Assembly: GCA_016700155.1 (NCBI GenBank)
Contig: CP065001.1
Span: forward strand, 2,480,001-2,544,000
Length of the DNA: 64,000 nucleotides
Origin: Ignavibacteriales bacterium
GTDB taxonomy: Bacteria > Bacteroidota > Ignavibacteria > Ignavibacteriales > Ignavibacteriaceae
Direction of reading: 5' to 3'
The translations under genes were made by a program, and so were the position numbers. Under the pieces are notes generated by a model. That model did not search any database and was not told where the DNA came from. It was given only the letters and a program-made list of their open reading frames with translations. Position 1 is the first letter of the stretch; every line of letters begins with the position of its first letter. Of this stretch, positions 1-8,481 are shown piece after piece.

Positions 1-451
1 CAGTGACACCAAAACTCAACTCATCTAAAATGTTAAAACCGGTTGAAAGACTTGCAAAGAAAAAATTTGCATTAAATTTTGATAATGGCTCACCGGGTAT
101 TTGTCTTACCTCAATATCATTAACAGTCGAAACATTTAATCCTATTGCTAAAGGTATTCCCGCAATATCGGATCGTACACCAAGCACCTCACTTCTTACA
201 TCCTGGATCCATTCATTATGCATAAAAAGTATTTCATTGCCTGTTTGATTTGCAAGTCTGGCAGGATTATAAAACAGCGAAGTCACATCATTTGATACTG
301 ATGCACCTGCATCACCCATTGCAATATTTCTTGCACCAAATCCGAACTTCAAAAATGATAATCCGCTTTTACCCGCGGTCTGTGCTTGTGATTCTGCAAT
401 CAGTGATACGAGTATCAATAATGCTGCAAATTTTATATAAGTAATTTTCAT
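1..451 (-). CDS. PorV/PorQ-like outer-membrane protein, 3' end cut by window edge
   Basis: About 150 codons read from an ATG at 451 to the window edge without a stop. A signal peptide (MKITYIKFAALLILVSLIAE, then SQAQ) precedes the family hallmark: a glycine-rich first strand GFGARNIAMGDAG followed by a YNPA motif. This matches the PorV/UPF0164 outer-membrane barrel family; in Bacteroidota some members shuttle T9SS cargo. The next gene upstream on the same strand is a second member of the family, ending 20 bases before this start, so they look like tandem paralogues in one operon. The C-terminal barrel is outside the window. Family membership is well supported; a role specifically in type IX secretion is inference. 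Confidence 0.85.
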   Translation of the reverse strand, partial: MKITYIKFAALLILVSLIAESQAQTAGKSGLSFLKFGFGARNIAMGDAGASVSNDVTSLFYNPARLANQTGNEILFMHNEWIQDVRSEVLGVRSDIAGIPLAIGLNVSTVNDIEVRQIPGEPLSKFNANFFFASLSTGFNILDELSFGVT

Positions 452-471
452 TTTCTGATTAAAATATTTCA

Positions 472-1473
472 TTAAAAATTTATATTGATTCCAACTACAT
501 GTCTGTCAGATGATGAATACTGTTCAACCATAAAGGCATAATCAATTCCGAAAGTCATATCACCAAACATTTTATAATATGAAAATCCAAGCGATGGTTT
601 CATTGGTACATCTGCATTTGAAATATTAAACTGATCAACACCGCCTCGCAAATAAAATTGTTCATAAACATTATACTCAAGTCCTGCACGAAGAATATTT
701 GACTCGGCATTACTGTTTTGAAATTCAACTGCAGCAAGCAATCCTTGTTCAGAATTCCTGTAACTTATACCAAACTTTCTGAGGTTAGGAAATTTATCTT
801 CGGTGTTTCTTCCTTCCTGACCAAAAATCGGTGATGTATCCCATTTATATTTTGAATTAATATCACAGATAACAACCGCAAAATTAAAATATTCATTTAT
901 TTTATAGAGCATTCCTAAATCAAGTCCAAACCCTGATGAACTTACTTCTTCATACAGTTTGTAATAAAAAATTTTTACTGCAATACCTAGCGCAAATCTT
1001 TCAGAAAACCTGTTCGAGAGTCCGACAAAAAACTGATTTTCTGAAGTTGACAGCTCTTCGGTTTTGAATCCCTGGTTATCCCTGCCATCAATATTACTCA
1101 CTCCGGAATTAATTACACCGAGACTTATCCCGGCACTTGATCTTGGCTTTCTTGGAATTTGAAGAGAATCCTTCGCAGAAAAAAAATCGAATCTTCTTGT
1201 AAAATTTAAAAAGTTTAAAGACCTGTCTAAAGATAAAAACGTATATGAAGTTTGAACCGAGTTATTTTCCTGGAATGATGAAACAGCAGGATTATAATAT
1301 GATACAAGATTCCCTTCAGTCACTGCTGACATCGCATTTCCCATCCCTATTCCACGGGCGCCGAACCCCATTCTGCTGAATGCGCCGGGCATCGAACTGA
1401 TCTTGCTGAACTGAGGTTGTGCAATCACAATCTGGGATACAAGAAAAACTAAAATCAGAAAGTACTTCTTCAA
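472..1473 (-). CDS. PorV-like outer-membrane barrel protein
   Basis: 333 residues. The start is a TTG at 1473, supported by an AGAGG Shine-Dalgarno just upstream. Signal peptide of about 18 residues (MKKYFLILVFLVSQIVIA), then MGFGARGIGMGNAMSAV and YYNPA, the N-terminal signature of the PorV/UPF0164 family. The rest is alternating beta-strand-like sequence ending in aromatic FGIDYAFMVEQ...INF, as expected for an outer-membrane barrel. It lies 9 bases after the BNR-type protein and 20 bases before the second PorV-like gene, so the lipoprotein, repeat protein and two barrels probably form one surface or secretion operon. Function beyond outer-membrane placement is not shown by the sequence. Confidence 0.85.
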   Translation of the reverse strand: MKKYFLILVFLVSQIVIAQPQFSKISSMPGAFSRMGFGARGIGMGNAMSAVTEGNLVSYYNPAVSSFQENNSVQTSYTFLSLDRSLNFLNFTRRFDFFSAKDSLQIPRKPRSSAGISLGVINSGVSNIDGRDNQGFKTEELSTSENQFFVGLSNRFSERFALGIAVKIFYYKLYEEVSSSGFGLDLGMLYKINEYFNFAVVICDINSKYKWDTSPIFGQEGRNTEDKFPNLRKFGISYRNSEQGLLAAVEFQNSNAESNILRAGLEYNVYEQFYLRGGVDQFNISNADVPMKPSLGFSYYKMFGDMTFGIDYAFMVEQYSSSDRHVVGININF

Positions 1474-1482
1474 ATAAACCTC

Positions 1483-3093
1483 TTACTGTAATACAAGTAT
1501 TTTTCCGTAAACCGGTTCGTCTGAACCGACTTCCACTCTGTAAAAATAAACACCGTTGGGTACAAAATTTCCGGATGCATCTTTTCCATCCCAGAAATCA
1601 ATTACGCCTTCATCGGCACTTTGCAATCCGTCGACTGCGTGGATGTTATTTCCTCTTTCAGCGTTCTGTATAACCGTTGAAACATAATTCATCCCGAAGT
1701 CAAATACTCTTATTGTTACGTTATCTCTCTTACCACCTGTACTGTATTTTATTTTCAATTGTTCGAGTCTTGGAGTAAATGGATTCGGATAAGCATAAGT
1801 CTCATTCTTTGAAGACAACTTTTGCGACGCAAAAAATATTTTCCAGTCACCCGACCACATACCGGAAGTCTCTTCGAGTTTCGCAAGTCCGTCATCACTT
1901 CCAAGCCAGATTGAATTTCCTTCTGAAGCGGCTGAATAAAATATAGTTGTGTTTAAAGACAGATTTGAGTTTGCGTCAATAATGGTTCCGGGTAATATCC
2001 AGCTGCTGCCATTATCAGGCGAACGCAATGCGCCATTATCGGTAACTGTAATAACATCATTACCTTTAAATCCAAAATTATGCGGACGTTCACCATCAAG
2101 GTAAGTCAGCCAATCCTCACCGCCATTTGTACTTGAGCTTACTCCGTAAAATTCCGTCGTACCTTCAGCACGCCAGGTAGCACCCCAAACCGTTGAGGTG
2201 GAATCGCTATAACCTAATGCAACAATAAAATTTCCGCTGATTGGATTTAACTGATTCAGCCGGTTAAATTTTTGCCAGCTTATACCATTATCGGTTGATT
2301 TATTGATTCCGCCGGCAGAGCCTACGTATAAAGTTGTGCTGTCCGAAGAGATCACGGAGAATAACCTGTGGTTCAGATTATTATCAGGACCGAATGCACC
2401 TGCAACAGCTTGTAATGCAAATCTTACTGTATCAGTTGGTGAAAGAGAATTTTTAGCATCTGAAGGAAGAAGTACTCTTTCCCAGGTTTGACCATTGTTT
2501 GTGCTCTTTCTAAGTCCGCCTGCAAATGAAGAAATCCATACAGTACCGGGAGTGAATGCAATATCATACGTAAGATTTTGAACTGTTACTGTCACAGGCA
2601 ATGCTCTTACTTTAGGAAGATTTACACCATCGTTAATTCCATAAATAAGAAGTGAATCACCCGGTGCGTCAACAGGTTGGGGAATACTTATCCAGGTTTG
2701 TCCAAGATCGGTTGTATATCTGAGTCCCTGTCCTCCTGGTAAGGTTGAACCTCCTGTTACTTCAACAGACTTTGCGGTTGCGGCCCAGAATGAACCATCA
2801 TACTTATTATATCCTATTGCCGAAATGCTTACGTCACCGAATGCTGCTGAGCCATAAAAATTTTTCCAGGTGATTCCTCTGTCAGTTGAAAGACTCACTC
2901 CCCTGCTAGTTCCTAACCAGACTGTGTCCCCGACAGTGATGATATCACTTATACTATTACTTGAAGGAGTTTCATCTGTTAGTTTGTATGATTTATTTTC
3001 ATCCTGAAGATAATAAGAATTTGGTTTGAACTGTCCGAATACAACAGCCGTGGAAAAAATGGTCAGTGAAAGAACTAATAATTTAAATTTCAT
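1483..3093 (-). CDS. Secreted BNR/sortilin-type repeat protein with FlgD-like C-terminal domain
   Basis: 536 residues with a signal peptide (MKFKLLVLSLTIFSTAVVFG). The body has repeated propeller blades with Asp-box-like signatures: STDRGITWKNF, TTDLGQTWISI, STNNGQTWERV, STDNGISWQKF, STNGGEDWLTY and SPDNGSSWILP. The last ~95 residues (YPNPFTPRLEQLKIKY ... FWDGKDASGNFVPNGVYFYRV) form a FlgD-type Ig-like domain, common as a C-terminal module on Ignavibacteria/Chlorobi exported proteins and related to T9SS sorting tails. The start codon overlaps the stop of the upstream lipoprotein by 4 bases (ATGA), indicating translational coupling. A ligand or enzymatic activity cannot be read from the sequence; catalytic sialidase residues were not identified. 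Confidence 0.85.
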   Translation of the reverse strand: MKFKLLVLSLTIFSTAVVFGQFKPNSYYLQDENKSYKLTDETPSSNSISDIITVGDTVWLGTSRGVSLSTDRGITWKNFYGSAAFGDVSISAIGYNKYDGSFWAATAKSVEVTGGSTLPGGQGLRYTTDLGQTWISIPQPVDAPGDSLLIYGINDGVNLPKVRALPVTVTVQNLTYDIAFTPGTVWISSFAGGLRKSTNNGQTWERVLLPSDAKNSLSPTDTVRFALQAVAGAFGPDNNLNHRLFSVISSDSTTLYVGSAGGINKSTDNGISWQKFNRLNQLNPISGNFIVALGYSDSTSTVWGATWRAEGTTEFYGVSSSTNGGEDWLTYLDGERPHNFGFKGNDVITVTDNGALRSPDNGSSWILPGTIIDANSNLSLNTTIFYSAASEGNSIWLGSDDGLAKLEETSGMWSGDWKIFFASQKLSSKNETYAYPNPFTPRLEQLKIKYSTGGKRDNVTIRVFDFGMNYVSTVIQNAERGNNIHAVDGLQSADEGVIDFWDGKDASGNFVPNGVYFYRVEVGSDEPVYGKILVLQ

Positions 3094-3887
3094 TTAACTA
3101 CAAGAAAGTGGATCAATCTGTTGCTTAGTTTATTGCTTTTGTCACGTGCTTCAAATTCAAACCGCCACGAACCGAGTTGTGCAGTATTTGAAAAAGAATT
3201 CCTGTAAGAATATCTGCCATCCCCTGCTGTTTCATCTCCCCACACAGCAAGGTCACCATCATCATGCATAATAAATTTATTATCCGGATTAATTTCTACC
3301 TGACTACCATCAGGTCTGAAAAGTTCAAAATATACTATTTCAACATCATTCAAGCCGTTAGAATCCGAAGTAAAAACACTAAAGACAAAAGACTGATTTC
3401 TATTTACCGAATCAGGAATCTGAAGATTAGACAATAGCGGAGCTATTTTACTTTTCCCGTTATCGTATGTGAATGTTTGAACTGCAGCAAGTGAAGTTTC
3501 ATTATTATTATCCACAATAAAATACTTAATGCTGTATCTGCCGTTGGGATAATTAATACTCAGAACAAAATTGTTAGAGAAGATAAAATCGCCGGCGGTT
3601 GTATCTCCGTTTGAAATATTTCCATTATCTAATAAGGAGATTGCTGACGCATTTAATTTTTTATCTTCAGAAGAATAAACATCACAGTACATATTGCTGA
3701 ATGATGATGATGAATCAATCTTAATGAATAATGTTATTGTGGAATCTGTATCCGTATAATCAAACTTGTCGAATGAGCTTGTTTGAATAATCCTGTACGT
3801 CATATTCTGCGGCTGAATGCTTCCATCAAAATCTTTTTCACAGCCGAAAAACAAAACCGGTAAAAGTATTAATAAGTATTTTTTCAT
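3090..3887 (-). CDS. Lipoprotein with two GDxxAGDGxYS-type repeats
   Basis: I start this at the ATG at 3887 because it gives a clean lipoprotein signal, MKKYLLILLPVLFFGC, with lipobox Cys at residue 16. An in-frame ATG at 3914 adds nine polar residues and is less likely. Two copies of a short calcium-loop-like motif are visible: LLDNGNISNGDTTAGDFIF and MHDDGDLAVWGDETAGDGRY. These are typical of Ig-like choice-of-anchor modules in secreted proteins of this group. The gene is first of the set with the BNR protein and the PorV-like proteins, its stop overlapping the next start. It is probably anchored in the inner or outer membrane facing the periplasm or exterior; no specific function recognised. 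Confidence 0.8.
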   Translation of the reverse strand: MKKYLLILLPVLFFGCEKDFDGSIQPQNMTYRIIQTSSFDKFDYTDTDSTITLFIKIDSSSSFSNMYCDVYSSEDKKLNASAISLLDNGNISNGDTTAGDFIFSNNFVLSINYPNGRYSIKYFIVDNNNETSLAAVQTFTYDNGKSKIAPLLSNLQIPDSVNRNQSFVFSVFTSDSNGLNDVEIVYFELFRPDGSQVEINPDNKFIMHDDGDLAVWGDETAGDGRYSYRNSFSNTAQLGSWRFEFEARDKSNKLSNRLIHFLVVK

Positions 3888-3930
3888 ATTCAAATTTGAA
3901 TTACTCACATTCATTCAACAAGGTAAAAAA

Positions 3931-4938
3931 TTATATACCCAAACTTAAGATAAATGGACTTGGAGAAAAAGAAATAATTAGTATAAAATAGCTTATGTAG
4001 CCAAGAATTTTCCTTCCGGTATTTAATTCAGTATCGTCATATATCGGTGGGTGTTGAATTTTAATAAAGTAATAAAGTATCATCCCCCAAATAAGCCATC
4101 CAATCCAACCTATTTGCAAGTCTATTTTAAAAGCTAATTCAAATGCTCCAAGTAAACCAAGTAAAATCAAAATTATAAATGACACCGATGCTATAGCATC
4201 ATGTTTTTTCTGTCCGAACATTGTATAGCCGATGTGTCCGCCATCAAGTTGTCCAACCGGGATCATATTCATTGCGGTTACGAACATACCAAAGTATCCT
4301 GCACATAAATAAGGAGAATGATATACTTCGCTCATTGGAGGAAAGAACTCAGATGGTCCAACAAATAAACCTTTTAGTGTCTCAAATAGTATTGTGCTTC
4401 CAAAACTAAGTTGACCAGCACTGTTCCTGAATTCGTCAGAGTAATAGTTTGGATGGATTTCGAGGATATGCTCAAAACCAGGTACGTTATTAAACCCGAT
4501 GATTAGGACTATTAATGTTGCAATGAACCCAGCCAGAGGTCCTGCAACTCCAATATCGAACATAGCCTTGTTTGTCCGAATAGGTGATTTCGTTTTTATA
4601 ACAGCTCCCATCGTACCAAAGTTCAAAAAAAAAGGAATTGGTGGAAGTGGAACATAAAATGGAAGTGTTGCTTTTACTTTATGATGTCTTGCCGCAAAGT
4701 AATGACCGAATTCATGACAAGTAATAATGAACATAATCGAAATCGAATAAGGAAGCCCTTCCCATAAGTATGAAATATCATAGGGACCACTTCGACCAGT
4801 GACCCAAAACGCACCAGCTAAAGTTGAAGTTAAAAAGGTTAGAATAAACAATCCTATATGCAGAAGATAACGTTCATTATCTTTTTTTTGAACCGTGACT
4901 AAAGGCGGACTTTCAAATTGTTCGTAATAATCTGTCAT
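3931..4938 (-). CDS. Site-2-protease-type M50 zinc metalloprotease
   Basis: 335 residues, polytopic. The zinc-binding motif HEFGH (H75, E76, H79) sits in a transmembrane segment, and the third ligand motif QLDGGH lies about 155 residues later, the arrangement of intramembrane M50 proteases. Spacing and the segment FYVPLPPIPFFLNFGTMGAVI resemble the FtsH-protease-like/EGY1-type subgroup rather than RseP, and I see no PDZ domain between the two motifs. M50 enzymes cut membrane-anchored substrates such as anti-sigma factors; the substrate here is unknown. It sits two bases before the DUF1207-like gene on the transcript side, so it is probably co-transcribed with the genes upstream of it. Confidence 0.9.
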   Translation of the reverse strand: MTDYYEQFESPPLVTVQKKDNERYLLHIGLFILTFLTSTLAGAFWVTGRSGPYDISYLWEGLPYSISIMFIITCHEFGHYFAARHHKVKATLPFYVPLPPIPFFLNFGTMGAVIKTKSPIRTNKAMFDIGVAGPLAGFIATLIVLIIGFNNVPGFEHILEIHPNYYSDEFRNSAGQLSFGSTILFETLKGLFVGPSEFFPPMSEVYHSPYLCAGYFGMFVTAMNMIPVGQLDGGHIGYTMFGQKKHDAIASVSFIILILLGLLGAFELAFKIDLQIGWIGWLIWGMILYYFIKIQHPPIYDDTELNTGRKILGYISYFILIISFSPSPFILSLGI

Positions 4939-4939
4939 T

Positions 4940-5767
4940 TTATAAATCGAAGTTAAATCCTATTGATGAATATTTTTCACTCAAGTCAAACAACTCACCG
5001 TGAATACTTTTGCCTGAGAAATATGAAACAATAATACTGAAGCCTTTTGAATCATAGTTCCCGAATTTTATTCCCGCTGCGATTATATGATTCGCAATAT
5101 GTTTTTCTATTTTGGAAATTTTAAAATCATAAGCGATAAATGGATTTATTTTTTCAGAGTTGAATAAACATGGGTAGTAATCAAATCCTAATTGATAAAT
5201 TCCCTTCCCTATTTCTTCAGGAATAACATGAAACAAATAAGAGACTCCCGCATAAACTCTTAATCTTTCCCACGAATAAAAAGGGAAAAATTCTACAAAC
5301 TCTTTACTGAATACAAATGGTTTTCGGTTCTCACGCCACTGCTGCTGGCTTTCATCATACATACCATCAACAAGATGCGCACTTATATGGCTCAACCGGA
5401 AACGGAATCCGTACGTCCTGTTTCCATTAATTATTTTGTAACCGGCGTTAAGTCCGAAAAGGTAATCAACTGTCTCAACAGGAAATTTAAAATCATTCTG
5501 ACTTCTTAATCTTGTATATGTAAAAACATCAGCGCCGATAGAAATTACTTTGTCATTTTCTATGATGTGTAATATGTCGGTTGAAGTTCCGATATCAAGC
5601 TGAACCTTATCAATGTCAGGCATAAAATGAAACCCGGCTTTAGGTTCAATAAAATTTGCTTTGAATGGTTGAATGTTAAAATCTTTCGGGAACCATACCT
5701 GCCTGCTTTGCGGAAATATGTTTGCACAAAAAATTATGCTAAGAAATGATAAAAGAACAACCCGCAT
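4940..5767 (-). CDS. DUF1207-like outer-membrane protein
   Basis: 275 residues with an N-terminal signal peptide (MRVVLLSFLSIIFCANIFPQ). Beta-rich sequence with FRFRLSHISAHLVDGMYD, resembling the central conserved stretch of the DUF1207 family, and a terminal aromatic strand (SIGFNFDL) as in outer-membrane barrels. The start shares one base with the stop of the radical SAM gene (TAATG), indicating coupling. Function of DUF1207 is not known. Family assignment is by motif memory only; a generic barrel is the alternative. Confidence 0.65.
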   Translation of the reverse strand: MRVVLLSFLSIIFCANIFPQSRQVWFPKDFNIQPFKANFIEPKAGFHFMPDIDKVQLDIGTSTDILHIIENDKVISIGADVFTYTRLRSQNDFKFPVETVDYLFGLNAGYKIINGNRTYGFRFRLSHISAHLVDGMYDESQQQWRENRKPFVFSKEFVEFFPFYSWERLRVYAGVSYLFHVIPEEIGKGIYQLGFDYYPCLFNSEKINPFIAYDFKISKIEKHIANHIIAAGIKFGNYDSKGFSIIVSYFSGKSIHGELFDLSEKYSSIGFNFDL

Positions 5768-6762
5768 TAATTTGAATCCGAATTCTGAAAAAGTTTTTTC
5801 TTTATTTTCTGTTTGATGAGTTTGTTATACCCGTACTTAAATTTGCTTGTAAGACTTGCAAATCCATATAGGTTAGTTGGAAAAGCAAATGAAGGTTCAA
5901 AGTAACAATTAACCGTGCAGCCCTGGCAAAAATCAAATCGACCTTCATTCTTTATAAAATATTTTATGCGCTCTGAATTTCTAATTTCTTTCAAAGGTTT
6001 ATCGATTTTTATTTTTTCATTTGAAAAATGATAACAAGGAAGAATTATTTCATTGTAAGGCGATATCACTATCACACGCGAAACAGCTTTACAACTCGGA
6101 TCGTTTATGTCATTGCCGCCATCTTTTCTTAGCTTAAGAAACGCCTTGTTAAGATAGATATCCATTTTGCCGTCAATATATTCTTCTACATAATTGATAG
6201 CTTCGTCATTCAAACCGGGATTTCCGAAATATGAAAAAACGGGATTGACTAACAGAACAAGATCATTCTGTTTTGCTATCTCATGCATTCGCGGAAGTTT
6301 TTTGTAAGTATCATTCGTAACTGTAAATAGTATATCCGGAAATTCTCCGATTGATTTTGCGATCCTAATACTCTCAAAAACATGGTTGTAACAATTCACA
6401 CCGCGGATTTTATTATGTTCTTCCTCATCGGGAGAATCAAGAGAAAAGTGAAGAAGATTAATTTTCCCCGCAAGTTTATCAGCAAACTTAGGATACAACA
6501 AAGCGTTTGATGTTATACTTGTCTGCATCTTAAAACTTTTAGCGTACTCAGCCATTAAGTGAATATCTTTATGAAGAAGCGGCTCTCCTCCTGTAAGATC
6601 AATAAACCTTACACCAAGCTCGGCTAATTGTTTTACATTTGATTTAAAGTCTTCAAGTTGAGCGAACGGAGTTCCTTTAAAATTAGTGTGATCACCAAAG
6701 TGGCAGAATTCACAAAACGCATTGCAACGGTATGTTAAATAGTAGTTACAGAGGAGAAGCAT
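5767..6762 (-). CDS. Radical SAM enzyme with C-terminal cysteine cluster
   Basis: 331 residues. The 4Fe-4S motif is C13-x3-C17-x2-C20 (CNAFCEFC), followed by the GGEPLLHKD motif that contacts SAM and LHFSLDS further on. A C-terminal cluster (FCQGCTVNC) suggests an auxiliary, SPASM/twitch-like iron-sulfur site. This layout fits radical SAM enzymes that modify peptides or cell-surface and lipid precursors. It is coupled (ATG sharing one base with the stop) to a family-2 glycosyltransferase and, through it, to a polysaccharide deacetylase, so a role in a glycan or lipid-linked product is plausible but inferred. No substrate is identifiable. Confidence 0.85.
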   Translation of the reverse strand: MLLLCNYYLTYRCNAFCEFCHFGDHTNFKGTPFAQLEDFKSNVKQLAELGVRFIDLTGGEPLLHKDIHLMAEYAKSFKMQTSITSNALLYPKFADKLAGKINLLHFSLDSPDEEEHNKIRGVNCYNHVFESIRIAKSIGEFPDILFTVTNDTYKKLPRMHEIAKQNDLVLLVNPVFSYFGNPGLNDEAINYVEEYIDGKMDIYLNKAFLKLRKDGGNDINDPSCKAVSRVIVISPYNEIILPCYHFSNEKIKIDKPLKEIRNSERIKYFIKNEGRFDFCQGCTVNCYFEPSFAFPTNLYGFASLTSKFKYGYNKLIKQKIKKKLFQNSDSN

Positions 6763-7853
6763 TAATATTCCCTGTTTTTCCAGACAACTTTTCTGTCAAA
6801 TAAAAGTATGAAGGGCAAAGCAATAACATAAAGCGTAAAATAAATTTCGAAGCTTAAAAAATATTTCAGGTTTTTCTTTATCCCCAGTTTTTCATGAACA
6901 GGAAAGAGAAGAAAAAAATCTGTCGCCAGTTTGAAGGCGGACAAATATAACCATACCCCTGAGAAAAATAAAGGTGTAAGTATAATACCGATGTTAGCCG
7001 CAAATCCCGATGCCATCACAAAGTAACCGCGTAACGGGACATCTATTCCTCCAACAGCCCAGCGTTTTTTTTGTCTGAATAATTCTTTAAACGTTGAACA
7101 TGCTTTTGATGTAACCATTCCGTTTACATCAACTGGATAAGTGATCTTATATTTTTTTAGTCTTGAGATTGCCAGCAATAAATTCGAATCTTCCGTAACA
7201 CTGAATGGGAGAGATTCATATCCACCGACATCCTCATAAGCTTTTTTTCTGTACGACATATTATTACCGATGCAGCTTATCGGGTAACCAAGATTTATGG
7301 TTCCTGATGCGACTAACAAAAGATAAATAAAATCGAGTGCCTGCATTCCTGAAAACTGGTTGACTGCGTCCTGGTTTGTGAATCCGCAGACAACACCAAC
7401 ATCCTTTGTATAGTATGATGCAATTGTCTTAACCCAATTTGGATTTACTTCGCAGTCGGCATCGGTTGTTAAAATAATTTCACCTGATGAAATCTTAATA
7501 GCATTTGCAAGCGCGTTTGTTTTCCCTTTCAGTTCACCGATAGTTTCCTGAGTTTCAATTTTCTTAAACCTGTTTTTACCGGATATGAATTCGTCAATGA
7601 TCTCACCTGTTTTGTCAGTTGACCGGTCATTAACAATTATTATTTCAAGTTTATTTTCAGGATAGATAAGAGTATCAAGAGATATTAAACAACGAAGAAT
7701 GTTTAGTTCTTCATTCCTTGCAGCAACTATAACTGTCGCTGTTGGAAGTTCATCGCCAGTAAGCTGCTTAAATTTTTTAGAAGCCCCTATTATGAATAAG
7801 ACTGACTGAATAAAATAAATACAGATGAAAACAAAAAATATCAGTTCAAACAT
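6762..7853 (-). CDS. Family-2 glycosyltransferase, membrane-anchored
   Basis: 363 residues. N-terminal transmembrane helix, then a GT-A fold: VIVAARNEELNILRCL, IIIVNDRSTDKT, the metal-binding TDADCEVN, and the product-site QKKRW motif of processive-type family-2 enzymes. Two or three transmembrane helices close the protein. It probably transfers sugars from a nucleotide donor at the inner face of the cytoplasmic membrane. Its start lies inside the 3' end of the deacetylase gene (13-base overlap) and its stop is coupled to the radical SAM gene, pointing to a three-enzyme surface-glycan pathway. Confidence 0.9.
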   Translation of the reverse strand: MFELIFFVFICIYFIQSVLFIIGASKKFKQLTGDELPTATVIVAARNEELNILRCLISLDTLIYPENKLEIIIVNDRSTDKTGEIIDEFISGKNRFKKIETQETIGELKGKTNALANAIKISSGEIILTTDADCEVNPNWVKTIASYYTKDVGVVCGFTNQDAVNQFSGMQALDFIYLLLVASGTINLGYPISCIGNNMSYRKKAYEDVGGYESLPFSVTEDSNLLLAISRLKKYKITYPVDVNGMVTSKACSTFKELFRQKKRWAVGGIDVPLRGYFVMASGFAANIGIILTPLFFSGVWLYLSAFKLATDFFLLFPVHEKLGIKKNLKYFLSFEIYFTLYVIALPFILLFDRKVVWKNREY

Positions 7854-8479
7854 TCTTCTGTATCTCCAAAAGCTAATCCACGGTTATTCACTTCATCAGC
7901 TATGAATAATATACTGTCGCGGATTATATCTTTTGATTTGTTGCTGTCGTGCAGAACGATGATTGAATCAGATTTAAGAAATCTATGAACTGAATTATTC
8001 ACAAGGCTAAGATTGTATTGAAAATCATACGTGAGAAGCGACCACATAACATTTTTCATTTTCACTTCTTTCATTAAAGAAGAAGTGTTAAGCCGGAACT
8101 TACCATGCGGCGGACGAAAATATTTTATTTGATAACTGAGTTTATCTACAACAACATTGTTCATACTTTTAATTTCTGTTAGCACATCTTCCTGCCTTAT
8201 CTTAGAAATTATCTTATGATTAAATGTATGGTTCCCGATTGAATGACCAGCAGATAGAATATCTTTTGCAAGTGAGGTGTATTTATCAACATTGTTCCCT
8301 ACGCAAAAGAACAATCCCTTGATATTCATTTGTTCAAGTGTTGTTAAAATTATTTCAGTTGAGTTTGGATTTGGTCCGTCATCAAAAGTTAAAAGTACTT
8401 TGTCGTTTTTAGTATTCCAGATAAAATCTGGGAATAACATTTTCACAATTGACGGCGGGTTATAATATGGTTTAATCAA
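7841..8479 (-). CDS. Polysaccharide deacetylase (NodB homology)
   Basis: 212 residues; carbohydrate esterase family 4. Motif 1 is LLTFDDGPNPNS with the catalytic and metal Asp pair, motif 2 is SIGNHTFNH supplying the two His ligands, motif 3 is FRPPHGKFR. The start is a TTG at 8479 with an AAAGG ribosome site inside the end of rtcB. The N-terminus before the catalytic domain is short and has no obvious signal peptide. It removes N-acetyl groups from glycans, probably those handled by the overlapping glycosyltransferase. Only two bases separate it from rtcB, so it may be read through from the archease-rtcB transcript. Confidence 0.9.
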   Translation of the reverse strand: MIKPYYNPPSIVKMLFPDFIWNTKNDKVLLTFDDGPNPNSTEIILTTLEQMNIKGLFFCVGNNVDKYTSLAKDILSAGHSIGNHTFNHKIISKIRQEDVLTEIKSMNNVVVDKLSYQIKYFRPPHGKFRLNTSSLMKEVKMKNVMWSLLTYDFQYNLSLVNNSVHRFLKSDSIIVLHDSNKSKDIIRDSILFIADEVNNRGLAFGDTEECLN

Positions 8480-8481
8480 TA